Shown piece by piece: positions 9,550 to 18,748 of a stretch of DNA of 64,000 nt. How positions within the stretch are numbered: position 1 is the stretch's first letter; every line of letters starts with the position of its first letter. The position numbers and the translations under genes were made by a program. The stretch is from contig NZ_PIPN01000005.1 of the NCBI RefSeq assembly GCF_003986955.1, positions 124,001 to 188,000 of the forward strand. Reading direction: 5' to 3'. This DNA is from Aliidiomarina sedimenti (GTDB taxonomy: Bacteria; Pseudomonadota; Gammaproteobacteria; Enterobacterales; Alteromonadaceae). The notes under the pieces are model-generated. The model made no database searches. It was given only the letters and a program-made list of their open reading frames with translations, and was not told the DNA's origin.

Positions 9550-10449
9550 ATGAAACTATTAATAACAGGCGCAACCGGTCTTATCGGGACAGCGCTGTAT
9601 AAAAAATTACGCAATCAGCACCAGTTAACGGTGTTAACCCGCAACGCAAACAAGGCCTATCAGAAACTAGGCCATGATATCGAGGTCATTACTCAGCTCA
9701 GCGAGCTGAACGACCTCAACCAGTTTGATGCAGTGATCAATTTAGCCGGTGAGCCTATTGCAGACAAACGCTGGAGTAATGGCCAGAAGCGACGAATTGA
9801 ACAGAGCCGCTGGCAGATTACTGAGCAATTAGCGCATTTGTTCGAAGCCAGTGATCAGCCACCCGGGGTGCTGATCTCCGGTTCAGCTATTGGCTACTAT
9901 GGTCGCCAGGGTCGCGAGCCCGTCACCGAGGACAGCCACAAGGTTCACGATGAGTTTACTCATCGTTTATGCGCCCACTGGGAAGCCCTTGCGATACAGG
10001 CCGAGTCGGACAAAACCCGGGTATGTCTGCTGCGAACCGGTATCGTGCTGGCCCAGGATGGCGGAGCCTTGCAGCGCATGGCTCTGCCATTTAAATTCGG
10101 CTTCGGTGGCCCGATCGGCGATGGTAAACAAATGATGTCATGGATTCACCTCGACGACATGGTCGATCTCATTCTTTACCTGCTGAATAACGAGGAATGC
10201 AAAGGTCCATATAATGCTACGGCGCCCAACCCCGTCAGCAATGAAGAATTCAGCCGCACCCTGGCCCGGGTACTCAACCGGCCTTGTCTGTTGCGGGTTC
10301 CCGCTGTGGTAATGCGGGCCTTGCTCGGTGAAATGGCCGATATGATCCTGACCGGTCAGGCAGTACTTCCGGAGCGTATCCAGCAACACGGGTTTGAATT
10401 CCGCCACAGTACCGTGCGAGACGCCTTGCAACAATGCTGCAAGGCGTAA
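9550..10449 (+). CDS. TIGR01777-type NAD(P)-dependent epimerase (YfcH-like)
   Basis: 299 aa from ATG 9550; E. coli YfcH is 297 aa. Rossmann motif LLITGATGLIGTAL at the N-terminus, AVINLAGEPIADKRW, GSAIGYYGRQG, and a C-terminal LLGEMADMILTGQAVLP typical of this SDR39U1-like group. An upstream extension to 9442 lacks family similarity, and ATG 9544 is a close alternative start. The biochemical role of the family is not known. Divergent from the permease. Confidence 0.88.
   Translation: MKLLITGATGLIGTALYKKLRNQHQLTVLTRNANKAYQKLGHDIEVITQLSELNDLNQFDAVINLAGEPIADKRWSNGQKRRIEQSRWQITEQLAHLFEASDQPPGVLISGSAIGYYGRQGREPVTEDSHKVHDEFTHRLCAHWEALAIQAESDKTRVCLLRTGIVLAQDGGALQRMALPFKFGFGGPIGDGKQMMSWIHLDDMVDLILYLLNNEECKGPYNATAPNPVSNEEFSRTLARVLNRPCLLRVPAVVMRALLGEMADMILTGQAVLPERIQQHGFEFRHSTVRDALQQCCKA
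10421..10447. other. 10-bp perfect hairpin at the epimerase stop
   Basis: ACGCCTTGCA (10421-10430) and TGCAAGGCGT (10438-10447) form a perfect stem with a 7-nt loop that reaches into the epimerase stop codon. There is no T run on either side, so it is not a classical intrinsic terminator. It sits between two convergent genes. Confidence 0.55.
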
Positions 10450-10468
10450 ACTCGAGCCACCACTGCCA

Positions 10469-12967
10469 TCAGCTAAGCCGGCGGATCAGCCCCGCTGCAT
10501 TCTGGGCCAGTAGCCGGGCGCAGACCGCCTTGCCTAACAAGGCAACAATGGTGGCGCCTAATACCGGCCCCAGAATCCAGAAACGCCAGTGGATACTGGG
10601 TTGCATCGCAAAGACCTGGGTTTGCAGCAGAAACACCGACAACTCCATCGCGACCGCCGCAATAAGGCCCGCCAGCGCTCCTAAAATAACAAACTCATAA
10701 GTCACAGCCCGGGACAGTAACTTGCCCGGTGCACCCAGGGTGCGCAGAATCACCAGTTCCTTTTCGCGCTCTTCCAGGGTCGCCTGTACCTGCGCCACCA
10801 GCACCAGCGCACCCGCTAAGACCACCAGCACCAGTACGAAAGTAATCGCCAGTGAGACCTGCTCAATAACTTCACGCAACTGACCAATAATGGTATCAAC
10901 ATCAATCAGCGAGACCTGGGGGAAGTTACGAAACAGTTCATAGAGTTCATCGCTTCGCTCTGGCGCCAGATAAAAACTGGCAATGTAAGTTGCCGAACTG
11001 GTCTGCAATGTGGCCGGATCAAAAATCATATAGAAATTCGGCTGCATCGTATTCCAGTCGACTTCACGAATACTACTCACCGGCACACTAAACTCATCGC
11101 CCCCCACCGAGAAGCGCAGCTCGTCGCCCACGGCCAGGTTGAGTCGTTCCGCTACTTGCGACTCAACAGAGACTGAACCTGTCTCGTCCTCGCTAAACCA
11201 GTTACCCTCAGTGAGGTTATTATTCGGTGGCAGATCAGCGCGCCAGGTTAACTGCAGCTCGCGGCCAAAGCCTTCCCGAAACTCACTGGCATCACGTTCT
11301 TCTTTGCTCACTGCGTCGCGCACCAGTTCATCGTTAATCGCCATCAGCCGACCCGGCACAATCGGGTACAAATCAGTCGCCGAGATCTGTTCCCGCTCAA
11401 ACATAGCGTTCAGTTCGGCAACCTGGTCATCGGCGACATTGACGACGAAATAATTAGGCGCATCATCGGGCAATTGATTTTGCCAGTCAGCAAGCAGCTC
11501 GTTACGCAACGCCAGAACCAACAGGAAAAGCATCAGGGCGGTGGCAAAGCTAATCATCTGCACTGAATTCTGTTTGGCACGACGCTGCATTCCTGCCATT
11601 GCTAAACGCCAACTACTGCCCGCCTGCATGCCTGCCGTGCGACTAGCGCGGATAAACAGGCGACTAATCCCGAGCAATACCAGCACCGCCATCGACCCGC
11701 CGGCAAACAAGGCTGCCGACAGCAACCAGCTGGAGGAATACACCACCATTAATATATAAATAGTGCCGCCCCCGATCAGCCACTGCAGCCAGGCACGCAG
11801 ACTCGACTGCGCAAGGTCACGTTGCAGCACTCGCAATGGCGGAACCTTAATCAGCCGCAGTAACGGATAGAGGCTGAACATAAGCGCACAGAGCAGGCCC
11901 GTTCCGATGGCCAGAACATACGGACCGCTACCAGCGGCCGGCAGGCTTTGTTCAAGATATGCAGCAACAAAGTAGATCACGCCAGCCTGCAACAGGTAAC
12001 CCAGCAGCGTACCCAGGGCGATACTAAAGACCGTCAACAGCAACAAATGGAGGGTGAAAATACGCGAAATCAGACCGCGCGATCCACCCAGTGTTTTCAT
12101 AATGGCCACCGCATCGTAATTGCGCTGACAATAGCGCTGAGCGGCGACTGCCACTGCTGTGGCGGCTAACACCACGCCCAGCAGGCTGGCCAGCAGCATG
12201 AACTGTTCAGCCCGCTGCAGTGAGCTTGCCAGCGGTGTGTCACCGTCGGTGATTCCCTGCCAGCGCTGAGTCACATCATCGAGTTGTGGCAGTAGCCAGC
12301 TTTCAAAACGTTCGATATCGGCGTTGTCGCCGGCAAATAAGTAATGGTAATTAACCCGGCTACCAGGTTGAATCAAGCCAGTCGCGGCGAGATCATCATA
12401 GCCAATCAACACATTTGGACTGTCAGTAAACACATTCAGCCCGGAATCTGGTTCGTGGGTCAGAACCTGAGTCACGGTGAATTCGCTGTTACCAATTTCA
12501 AGCGTATCACCCAAGGCTAATTCAAGTCGCTGAAAAAGCTGTGACGCCACCCAGGCTTCACCGGACTGAGGCAACTCGTCGGTCGGCGCACCTTCCGCGA
12601 ATGCCTGACTGCCGACTTCAAGCTGGCCGCGCAACGGGTATTCGCTGCTGACTGCTTTAATATCGACCAGTGCCATATCACTCGCTGCAAAGGCCATTGA
12701 ATTGAAACTGGTTCGCCGTGCCCAGCGCAAGCCTTCGTCGCTGGCTTGCTGCAACCACTCTGTGTTCACTTCGTCGCGTGAACGAAGCACCCGATCCGCG
12801 GCAAGAAATTCTGCACTTCGCTCCAGTAAACCAGCCTGCAGACGCTCGGAAAACAACGACAGCGAGAGGACGGCGCAAACCGACAGCGCGATGGCTGCAG
12901 CCATGATCGTCAGTTCACCACGTCTCAGTTCATGCTGTAGTAAACGCCAGGATATTTTATGCCACAT
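10469..12967 (-). CDS. ybbP: ABC transporter permease, FtsX/MacB type (YbbP-like)
   Basis: 832 aa, the size of E. coli YbbP (about 804). N-terminal membrane segment (AAAIALSVCAVLSLSL), then a large extracytoplasmic domain, FtsX-type membrane blocks (around residues 260-375 and 725-815) and further helices near 395-475. Its start overlaps the ATPase gene by 11 nt. Together with YbbA it forms a MacB-like ABC complex; in E. coli the pair is next to tesA, as here. Substrate unknown, probably lipid or another envelope molecule. Confidence 0.9.
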   Translation of the reverse strand: MWHKISWRLLQHELRRGELTIMAAAIALSVCAVLSLSLFSERLQAGLLERSAEFLAADRVLRSRDEVNTEWLQQASDEGLRWARRTSFNSMAFAASDMALVDIKAVSSEYPLRGQLEVGSQAFAEGAPTDELPQSGEAWVASQLFQRLELALGDTLEIGNSEFTVTQVLTHEPDSGLNVFTDSPNVLIGYDDLAATGLIQPGSRVNYHYLFAGDNADIERFESWLLPQLDDVTQRWQGITDGDTPLASSLQRAEQFMLLASLLGVVLAATAVAVAAQRYCQRNYDAVAIMKTLGGSRGLISRIFTLHLLLLTVFSIALGTLLGYLLQAGVIYFVAAYLEQSLPAAGSGPYVLAIGTGLLCALMFSLYPLLRLIKVPPLRVLQRDLAQSSLRAWLQWLIGGGTIYILMVVYSSSWLLSAALFAGGSMAVLVLLGISRLFIRASRTAGMQAGSSWRLAMAGMQRRAKQNSVQMISFATALMLFLLVLALRNELLADWQNQLPDDAPNYFVVNVADDQVAELNAMFEREQISATDLYPIVPGRLMAINDELVRDAVSKEERDASEFREGFGRELQLTWRADLPPNNNLTEGNWFSEDETGSVSVESQVAERLNLAVGDELRFSVGGDEFSVPVSSIREVDWNTMQPNFYMIFDPATLQTSSATYIASFYLAPERSDELYELFRNFPQVSLIDVDTIIGQLREVIEQVSLAITFVLVLVVLAGALVLVAQVQATLEEREKELVILRTLGAPGKLLSRAVTYEFVILGALAGLIAAVAMELSVFLLQTQVFAMQPSIHWRFWILGPVLGATIVALLGKAVCARLLAQNAAGLIRRLS

Positions 12968-13637
12968 CGACTGACTGCTCCTTCAGTTCACCTGCCTGCA
13001 TCTCCAGCACGCGATCGCATTTTTGTGCCAGCGTGGTGTCGTGAGTGACCATCACCAGCGTAGTACCCTGTGCTTTGTTCATCTCGAACAGTAATGCCTC
13101 CACCGTATGCCCGGTGGTGCTGTCGAGATTACCGGTCGGTTCATCAGCAAAGAGAATTTTAGGCTGGCCAATAAATGCCCGGGCAATAGCAACGCGCTGT
13201 TGTTCACCACCAGACAATTGATTCGGATAATGGGTTAAACGTTCACCCAGGCCGACCTTGCCAAGCAACTCCCGCGCCTGAGCTTCGGCATCTTTACGCC
13301 CGGCCAGCTCGGCGGGTAGCATGACGTTTTCCAGTGCAGTCAGGCTTGGAATCAACAGAAATGACTGAAAAATAAAACCGACTTTATCCGCGCGTATTTT
13401 TGCCCGCTGCTCCTCATCCAAATCGCCTAAATTTTCGTTATCTATAAGGACCTGACCTGTAGTAGCAATATCCAGCCCGGCCAGGAGTGACAACAAGGTG
13501 GATTTACCAGAGCCGGAAGCCCCCACAATGGCGACGCTTTCACCAGCTTTAATAGCAAGAGTAATTGCGTGTAGAATGGTGAGTGGACCTGCACTGGTCT
13601 CAACTTTTTTCGAAACAGCGGTGGTTTGAATAATCAT
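12957..13637 (-). CDS. ybbA: ABC transporter ATP-binding protein (YbbA-like)
   Basis: 226 aa single ATPase domain of the LolD/MacB class. Walker A GASGSGKST, Q-loop FIFQSFLLIPSLTALENV, signature LSGGEQQRVAIARA, Walker B ILFADEPTGNLD and switch His in VTHD are all present. Start ATG 13637-13635 directly abuts the divergent tesA ATG. Partner of the overlapping YbbP permease. Confidence 0.94.
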   Translation of the reverse strand: MIIQTTAVSKKVETSAGPLTILHAITLAIKAGESVAIVGASGSGKSTLLSLLAGLDIATTGQVLIDNENLGDLDEEQRAKIRADKVGFIFQSFLLIPSLTALENVMLPAELAGRKDAEAQARELLGKVGLGERLTHYPNQLSGGEQQRVAIARAFIGQPKILFADEPTGNLDSTTGHTVEALLFEMNKAQGTTLVMVTHDTTLAQKCDRVLEMQAGELKEQSVDVA

Positions 13638-14270
13638 ATGATGAAAAAATTCCTTTATGTCGGCTCAATGCTCGTGCTTTTGCTGGTTATACGGCCGGCA
13701 AGCGCAAATGTTTCACTTTTAATTTTTGGTGACAGCCTGAGTGCTGGCTATGGCATTTCTCAAGCCGACACCTGGGTCGCTGAAATCGAACGCCGCTGGC
13801 AACAGGACTATCCAGAGTACAGTATTATTAACGCCAGTATTAGCGGTGACACCACTCAGGGCGGGTTAAGACGCCTTGCCGAGGTGGTCGAACGCCATCA
13901 ACCAGACGCCGTTTTTATTGAACTTGGCGGCAATGACGGCTTACGTGGATTTCAAATCGACAGTATTCGCAGCAACCTGAGCGAAATGATTCACTATCTG
14001 CAAAACCGTGATATCCATGTGGCACTCAGCCAGATCGAGATCCCGCCCAATATGGGTCCACGCTACACGGATCAGTTTCGTAGCTTATTTGCTAACATTG
14101 CCGAGCAGCATAATGTCGAGCTGGTGCCCTTTTTCATGCTTGATATTGCCACTGACCCCGGGTTGATGCAAAGCGATGGCATTCACCCCAACCTGCAGGC
14201 CCAGGAGGCCATTGCTGATATCATGGAACCCCAGTTGCGGGCTATCGCTGAACAGGCAGCCAGCGAATGA
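13638..14270 (+). CDS. tesA: multifunctional acyl-CoA thioesterase I / lysophospholipase L1
   Basis: About 210 aa GDSL/SGNH hydrolase with a signal peptide (hydrophobic YVGSMLVLLLVI, cleavage after ASA). Block I FGDSLSAGYG, block II Gly in SISGDTTQGG, block III GGNDG and block V DGIHPN give the full Ser-Gly-Asn-His set. Acts in the periplasm on acyl-CoA, lysophospholipids and esters. Possible starts are ATG 13638, ATG 13641 or TTG 13626. It overlaps the next gene by ATGA. Confidence 0.93.
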   Translation: MMKKFLYVGSMLVLLLVIRPASANVSLLIFGDSLSAGYGISQADTWVAEIERRWQQDYPEYSIINASISGDTTQGGLRRLAEVVERHQPDAVFIELGGNDGLRGFQIDSIRSNLSEMIHYLQNRDIHVALSQIEIPPNMGPRYTDQFRSLFANIAEQHNVELVPFFMLDIATDPGLMQSDGIHPNLQAQEAIADIMEPQLRAIAEQAASE

Positions 14271-14836
14271 CAGCGCGCTATTGCTACTTCCTCGGACTTG
14301 GCAGTAATCTGCAACCCACCTCTAATTTGCAGACAGCGCTACACAAACTGCAAGCACAGTTTGCGCAGATAATCCTGTGGCCAATAATTGAAACCGAGCC
14401 TGTCTCGATTGAAAGCCAGCGAATATTCCTCAACACACTGGTCGTGGTAAGAAGTAACTGGACACCAGAGCAGTTAAAAAGCTGGTGCAATGAACTTGAG
14501 GAAAGCCTGGGGCGGAACCGTAAAGATCCGCTAAGCAGTATCAAAGACCGGCCGCTTGATATTGATATCCTGGCCCAGCAAAGTCAGTTAAACCTCAGCG
14601 TCCTCGAATGCTTTACTGAACCCTATGTTCGTCAGGTGATTGCCTCAGCGGAGCGAGCAACAGACCAGAGCCCGACGACTCACCCTGTTTCCTTGTGGGG
14701 ACACCAGTTAGGCCAGCGAGCGGCCACCGTCTACCCGAACCACGCTGGCGGTCATATAATGGTTGTCGAGGATAGCGTAGATCGCCTTTTCCAGTGCTTC
14801 GAAGCCCCCCTCGACCGCGAGCAGAGTCTCTGCTAA
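14267..14836 (+). CDS. HPPK-like pterin pyrophosphokinase (FolK family)
   Basis: 189 aa. GLGSNLQP at the N-terminus, FLNTLVVV, and the nucleotide/pterin signature GRNRKDP...DRPLDIDI place it in the 6-hydroxymethyl-7,8-dihydropterin pyrophosphokinase family. It looks divergent from the main FolK, and its linkage to a folM-like gene suggests a tetrahydropterin or alternative folate role. The last 43 codons are antisense to folM; the tail after about residue 146 resembles no HPPK sequence and may be read-through from loss of an earlier stop. Confidence 0.8.
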   Translation: MTARYCYFLGLGSNLQPTSNLQTALHKLQAQFAQIILWPIIETEPVSIESQRIFLNTLVVVRSNWTPEQLKSWCNELEESLGRNRKDPLSSIKDRPLDIDILAQQSQLNLSVLECFTEPYVRQVIASAERATDQSPTTHPVSLWGHQLGQRAATVYPNHAGGHIMVVEDSVDRLFQCFEAPLDREQSLC

Positions 14837-15448
14837 GACTTTAGATTGTTCACCCGCACTATGCTCGGGTAAAAACTTAACTGGTCCCGGCTGAATCGCG
14901 TTCACCCGCACCTTAGGTGCCAGCCGCTTGGCAAAACTCTTCATCAAGTTTTCTGAGCCCGCTTTCGTTGAGCAGTACAGTGCATAGTCAGCATTGGGAT
15001 TATCGACATAAATATCAGTGATATGAATCACATTGCCATGGTCCAGAATGCTCTGCGCAAGCAGCTCGCTTAAGCTGCTATTAAGGCGTGCGGGCAACTT
15101 CATGTGGATCTGATAAAGAGCGTCGTAGAAGTCTTCCAGCTGCCCTTCATGGGCACTGTCTTTTTCATAAATAGAGGCATTGTGGAGTAACAGCTCAATG
15201 TGCTTAGTGTGCTGCTGGATAGTCTCAATCGCGTGACTGACGCTGGCGTCATCAAGTGCATCAAACTCAACACCAATTAGCTTATTCGGGTCTGTGGCGG
15301 TGTCATTCGTTAGCGTAGCAAGTTCTCCGCTGAAGCTGCGTGTCAGCACTATCACTTTCCAGCCGTTGGCTAACAACGATCGGGTCATATGCAGCCCAAG
15401 TCGCTGGCTTGCACCACTGATTATTGCTACGGGGGATGTTACTGCCAT
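14708..15448 (-). CDS. folM: short-chain dehydrogenase, dihydromonapterin / pteridine reductase type
   Basis: 246 aa SDR. Cofactor motif SGASQRLGLHM (the R in place of the usual last G is typical of pteridine reductases), LLHNAS, catalytic Tyr-Lys in YCSTKAGSENL, and C-terminal VRVDGGRSLA. Known FolM enzymes reduce dihydromonapterin and dihydrofolate. It converges with the HPPK-like gene and shares 129 nt with it on opposite strands. Confidence 0.82.
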   Translation of the reverse strand: MAVTSPVAIISGASQRLGLHMTRSLLANGWKVIVLTRSFSGELATLTNDTATDPNKLIGVEFDALDDASVSHAIETIQQHTKHIELLLHNASIYEKDSAHEGQLEDFYDALYQIHMKLPARLNSSLSELLAQSILDHGNVIHITDIYVDNPNADYALYCSTKAGSENLMKSFAKRLAPKVRVNAIQPGPVKFLPEHSAGEQSKVLAETLLAVEGGFEALEKAIYAILDNHYMTASVVRVDGGRSLA

Positions 15449-15553
15449 GCCGGCGCCTCACTCAACTTGTTTGGTTTAAGGCATTGTATACGAACAACTT
15501 AACGACTTGGATGTTGAAACAAAAGAATTGTTGGCAGGTAAGATTTCAAGAAG

Positions 15554-15637
15554 TGGCGTCCCCAAGGGGATTCGAACCCCTGTTACCGCCGTGCCAAAGG
15601 TTCAGCGCGGTGTCCTCAAGACAACGCCTTCACGGCA
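15554..15637 (-). pseudogene. tRNA-Glu-derived pseudo-element 1
   Basis: The first 40 nt on the + strand (15554-15593) are identical to the T arm, 3' acceptor and CCA of the intact tRNA-Glu genes next to it. The anticodon region is replaced by a longer segment and the 5' acceptor strand is missing. On the minus strand, GCGTTGTC and GGACACCGC can form an upstream hairpin. It cannot fold as a complete tRNA. Confidence 0.7.
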
Positions 15638-15673
15638 ACGCTCAAACAGAGAAATAGGTATGAATTCAAGAAG

Positions 15674-15749
15674 TGGCGTCCCCAAGGGGATTCGAACCCC
15701 TGTTACCGCCGTGAAAGGGCGGTGTCCTAGGCCTCTAGACGATGGGGAC
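15674..15749 (-). tRNA. tRNA-Glu (TTC)
   Basis: 76 nt including encoded CCA. Acceptor GTCCCCA pairs with TGGGGAC, anticodon TTC in CCCTTTCAC, T loop TTCGAAT. Second-last member of the minus-strand tRNA array. Confidence 0.96.
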
Positions 15750-15774
15750 CCTGGACTGCTGTTGCTATTGAAAG

Positions 15775-15857
15775 TGGCGTCCCCAAGGGAATTCGTACCC
15801 CTGATATTGCCGTGCCAAAGGTTGGCGCGGTGTCCCTGGGGCACCGCCTCACGGCGG
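15775..15857 (-). pseudogene. tRNA-Glu-derived pseudo-element 2
   Basis: Same architecture as the element at 15554: 3' half of tRNA-Glu kept, the same insertion in place of the anticodon loop (GCCAAAGGTT on the + strand), 5' acceptor lost. It is more decayed, with changes in the T arm (GTACGAA on the minus strand instead of GTTCGAA). A perfect small hairpin GCCAA-CCT-TTGGC and the upstream GCGGTG/CACCGC stem can still form. Confidence 0.7.
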
Positions 15858-15894
15858 CCAATCTCACGGCATGTGCCGTTGTTCATATTGAAAG

Positions 15895-15970
15895 TGGCGT
15901 CCCCAAGGGGATTCGAACCCCTGTTACCGCCGTGAAAGGGCGGTGTCCTAGGCCTCTAGACGATGGGGAC
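15895..15970 (-). tRNA. tRNA-Glu (TTC)
   Basis: 76 nt, identical to the copies at 15674 and 16089, CCA encoded, anticodon TTC. Confidence 0.96.
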
Positions 15971-16088
15971 GCAAAATTTCAATCGCTGTTAACTAAGTCA
16001 CGTTTACCTTGTGTTGCCCTTGCGCTGTTTTACTCGCACTCACGCATACCACAAGATCTTCTTCTTAATGCCAAAGGCACTTAAAAGA

Positions 16089-16164
16089 TGGCGTCCCCAA
16101 GGGGATTCGAACCCCTGTTACCGCCGTGAAAGGGCGGTGTCCTAGGCCTCTAGACGATGGGGAC
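16089..16164 (-). tRNA. tRNA-Glu (TTC)
   Basis: 76 nt, identical to the two other intact copies, CCA encoded. It follows tRNA-Ala by 22 nt in the array and is separated from the next Glu copy by 118 nt in which I see no gene. Confidence 0.96.
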
Positions 16165-16186
16165 CCGGACTCAGTCATGACAGGTT

Positions 16187-16262
<76 letters not shown>

Positions 16263-16313
16263 ATCCTGATAAACAATCGCTTCACCGATTGCTTTACCCT
16301 GACAGCGGGGCGA

Positions 16314-16341
16314 ATTATAAGGGTCACTAAAAAACTGTCAA
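16314..16341 (-). promoter_or_regulatory. promoter of the Ala/Glu tRNA array
   Basis: On the minus strand a perfect TTGACA (16341-16336), 16-nt spacer and perfect TATAAT (16319-16314), followed by a GC-rich discriminator TCGCCCCGC. The discriminator suggests stringent (ppGpp/DksA) control, as at other stable-RNA promoters. Confidence 0.85.
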
Positions 16342-16470
16342 TACTTTTTTCGTAACTTCTTTCTATTCGGTCAATTTTTTAACAATTCGACGCAAAAACA
16401 ATCAAAAAGCGGCGTTTTGACAAGTTTTCTTTCAGCTAAGCGAGCCCGCAAGCGAATTCGTTATCGTTGC

Positions 16471-17115
16471 TTAACACTCACCATTTGGACAGTCAAAATG
16501 GTAGATCCGCTCAACCCCTTCGCGGTCCGACATAGTCACGTCAAGGTCGCGAACCAGGCCGTCTTTTACGCTGTATATCCAGCCATGAATAGTGAGCTCC
16601 TGGCCACGATTCCAGGCTTCCTGGATAGTGTGACTTTTGGCCAGGTTACGGACCTGTTCGATGACGTTCAGCTCACATAAGCGATCTAATCGCGGATCAT
16701 ACGGCAAACCTTCTAGCTCTCGCCGATTCTCACGGAAAATGTCTTTGATCGGAAACAGCCAGTTATCAACCAGGCCGTGTGCGCTGTTGTCCATCGCCGC
16801 CGCCACACCACCACAGCCATAGTGGCCAACGACAAGGATATGTTTAACTTTCAGGGCGTCTACCGCAAATTGCACCACAGACAGGCAATTAAAGTCAGTT
16901 TGTACAATCTGATTAGCCACATTCCGATGCACAAAAAGTTCACCAGGCGCCATTCCTACGATCTGATTTGCAGGCACCCGACTGTCAGAACAGCCAATCC
17001 AAAGGTACTCAGGTTTTTGCTGATTGACCAGGCGGTTGAAGAAATCAGGATCTTCTTCAATCTTACGCTTGGCCCACTCCTTATTGTTATTAATGAGTTC
17101 TTTTACTTTCGGCAT
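16471..17115 (-). CDS. can: beta-class carbonic anhydrase
   Basis: 214 aa, similar in size to E. coli Can (220). Interconverts CO2 and bicarbonate in the cytoplasm. The zinc ligands and catalytic dyad are visible in CSDSRVPANQ (Cys, Asp-Arg) and GHYGCGG (His, Cys). It begins one nucleotide after the gltX stop on the same strand, so the two are probably cotranscribed. Confidence 0.94.
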   Translation of the reverse strand: MPKVKELINNNKEWAKRKIEEDPDFFNRLVNQQKPEYLWIGCSDSRVPANQIVGMAPGELFVHRNVANQIVQTDFNCLSVVQFAVDALKVKHILVVGHYGCGGVAAAMDNSAHGLVDNWLFPIKDIFRENRRELEGLPYDPRLDRLCELNVIEQVRNLAKSHTIQEAWNRGQELTIHGWIYSVKDGLVRDLDVTMSDREGVERIYHFDCPNGEC

Positions 17116-17116
17116 T

Positions 17117-18526
17117 TTAGCTTTGCTCCTCCCGCGCTTTTATAAATTCTAACGCCAGGTTAATCCGTGCCACCACGGTTGCTTGTGGTAATGCAGCCAA
17201 TGTCGCATCCAGTGAGGGTGAATTACCACCGCCAGTGGCAGCTACACGTAATGGCATACCAACTTTACCCATACCAATATCAAGCTCACTACAGGTAGCC
17301 TGAATGGCCTGCTGAATGCCGTCCTGGTTCCATGACGTCAATTCAGCTAGTTTATCGCGAACCAGAGCTAAAGCTGCTCCGGCCACTGGACGCAAATGCT
17401 TTTTCGCGGCACCAGCTTCAAATTCAGTCACTTGCTCAAAGAAATAGCGACTAATCTCAGCCATTTCTTTCAACGTTTTAACACGTTCCGCCTGCAGGCT
17501 GACAATGTCAGTCAGCGCTGGGCCGTCACTGGTATCGACCCCTAGCTTATTAAAATGCCAGGCAAGCTCGGTAGCAACTTCGTCGGCGGGCAGTGACTTC
17601 ATATAATGCTGGTTCAGCCAGTTCAATTTTTCGGTATTAAATGCCGAGGCCGCCTTGTTGATATCCGACAATTTGAACAACTTAATCATCTCATCAACCG
17701 AAAAGACTTCCTGGTCACCATGGGACCAACCGAGCCGAACCAGATAGTTCAACAATGCCTGCGGTAAGTACCCGTTGTCACGGTATTCCATGACACTTAC
17801 CGCGCCATGGCGCTTTGACAGTTTCTTACCGTCGTCGCCGAGAATCATCGATACATGAGCATACTCAGGCACAGGCGCGCCAAGTGCTTTGAGAATGTTA
17901 ATCTGCCGCGGTGTATTGTTGATATGGTCTTCGCCGCGGACGACATGAGTGATCCCCATATCCCAGTCATCAACGACAACACAAAAGTTGTAGGTCGGCG
18001 TGCCATCAGTGCGCGCAATAATCAGGTCATCCAGTTCCTGATTGGAAAATTCGATGCGTCCACGTACATGGTCATCGAAGATCACAGACCCCTCTTGCGG
18101 GTTACGAAAACGGATAACATAGGGCTTACCCGGCTGTTCTTCCTGATCGCGACAGGCACCGTCGTAACGAGGTTTCTCACCTGCAGCCATTTGCTCTTCA
18201 CGCATTTTCTCGAGCCGCTCAATTGAGCAGTAACATTTATAGGCTTTGCCTTCGTCAAGCAAACGGTCGATCAGTTGCTGATAGCGTTCAAAACGCTGAG
18301 TCTGATAATAAGGCCCTTCGTCGTAATCCAGCCCCAGCCACTGCATACCTTCAAGAATCGCATCAATCGCCGGTTGAGTTGAACGTTCGCGGTCCGTATC
18401 TTCTATCCGTAGAATAAATTTACCGCCCGCAGCTTTCGCCACCAGCCAGGAGTAAAGAGCGGTACGAGCTCCACCAACATGCAAATAACCAGTAGGACTT
18501 GGCGCAAAACGAGAGACTATGCTCAT
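17117..18526 (-). CDS. gltX: glutamyl-tRNA synthetase
   Basis: 469 aa class I synthetase. HIGH-like motif [15 protein letters not shown] at the N-terminus, KMSKS-like KKLSKRHG near residue 240, and a Cys-rich segment CYCSIE...GACRD resembling the zinc site of E. coli GluRS. It charges the tRNA-Glu genes located 1 kb downstream; physical closeness of gltX and Glu tRNAs is also seen in other gammaproteobacteria. Followed by can. Confidence 0.97.
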   Translation of the reverse strand: MSIVSRFAPSPTGYLHVGGARTALYSWLVAKAAGGKFILRIEDTDRERSTQPAIDAILEGMQWLGLDYDEGPYYQTQRFERYQQLIDRLLDEGKAYKCYCSIERLEKMREEQMAAGEKPRYDGACRDQEEQPGKPYVIRFRNPQEGSVIFDDHVRGRIEFSNQELDDLIIARTDGTPTYNFCVVVDDWDMGITHVVRGEDHINNTPRQINILKALGAPVPEYAHVSMILGDDGKKLSKRHGAVSVMEYRDNGYLPQALLNYLVRLGWSHGDQEVFSVDEMIKLFKLSDINKAASAFNTEKLNWLNQHYMKSLPADEVATELAWHFNKLGVDTSDGPALTDIVSLQAERVKTLKEMAEISRYFFEQVTEFEAGAAKKHLRPVAGAALALVRDKLAELTSWNQDGIQQAIQATCSELDIGMGKVGMPLRVAATGGGNSPSLDATLAALPQATVVARINLALEFIKAREEQS

Positions 18527-18748
18527 AGAAACTTAACCTTGAGATTCACGTGAATGTATAAATGCCGATAGTCTACCACAGCGCTAATGGACGGCGGTAT
18601 AGGGTCGTGTTGTGTTTAATACAGAGCCAGCAGAATCGTTTCTTAAGACCCTCTCGTTTGTAAGTTTTACGATAGAAAAAAACTAAAATATTTACATAGA
18701 ATAAACATAAAAGTAGAATAATTAACCAACCCAAATAAGGATATTGCC

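Noticed and set aside
10469-13000. Plus-strand open frames opposite ybbP
   Set aside because: Shadows of a long, well-supported gene; no RBS or family similarity.
15424-16084. Open frames on both strands over the Ala/Glu tRNA array (peptides with GIRTPVTAV)
   Set aside because: They are translations of tRNA-Glu genes; this is a well-known artefact and no RBS is present.
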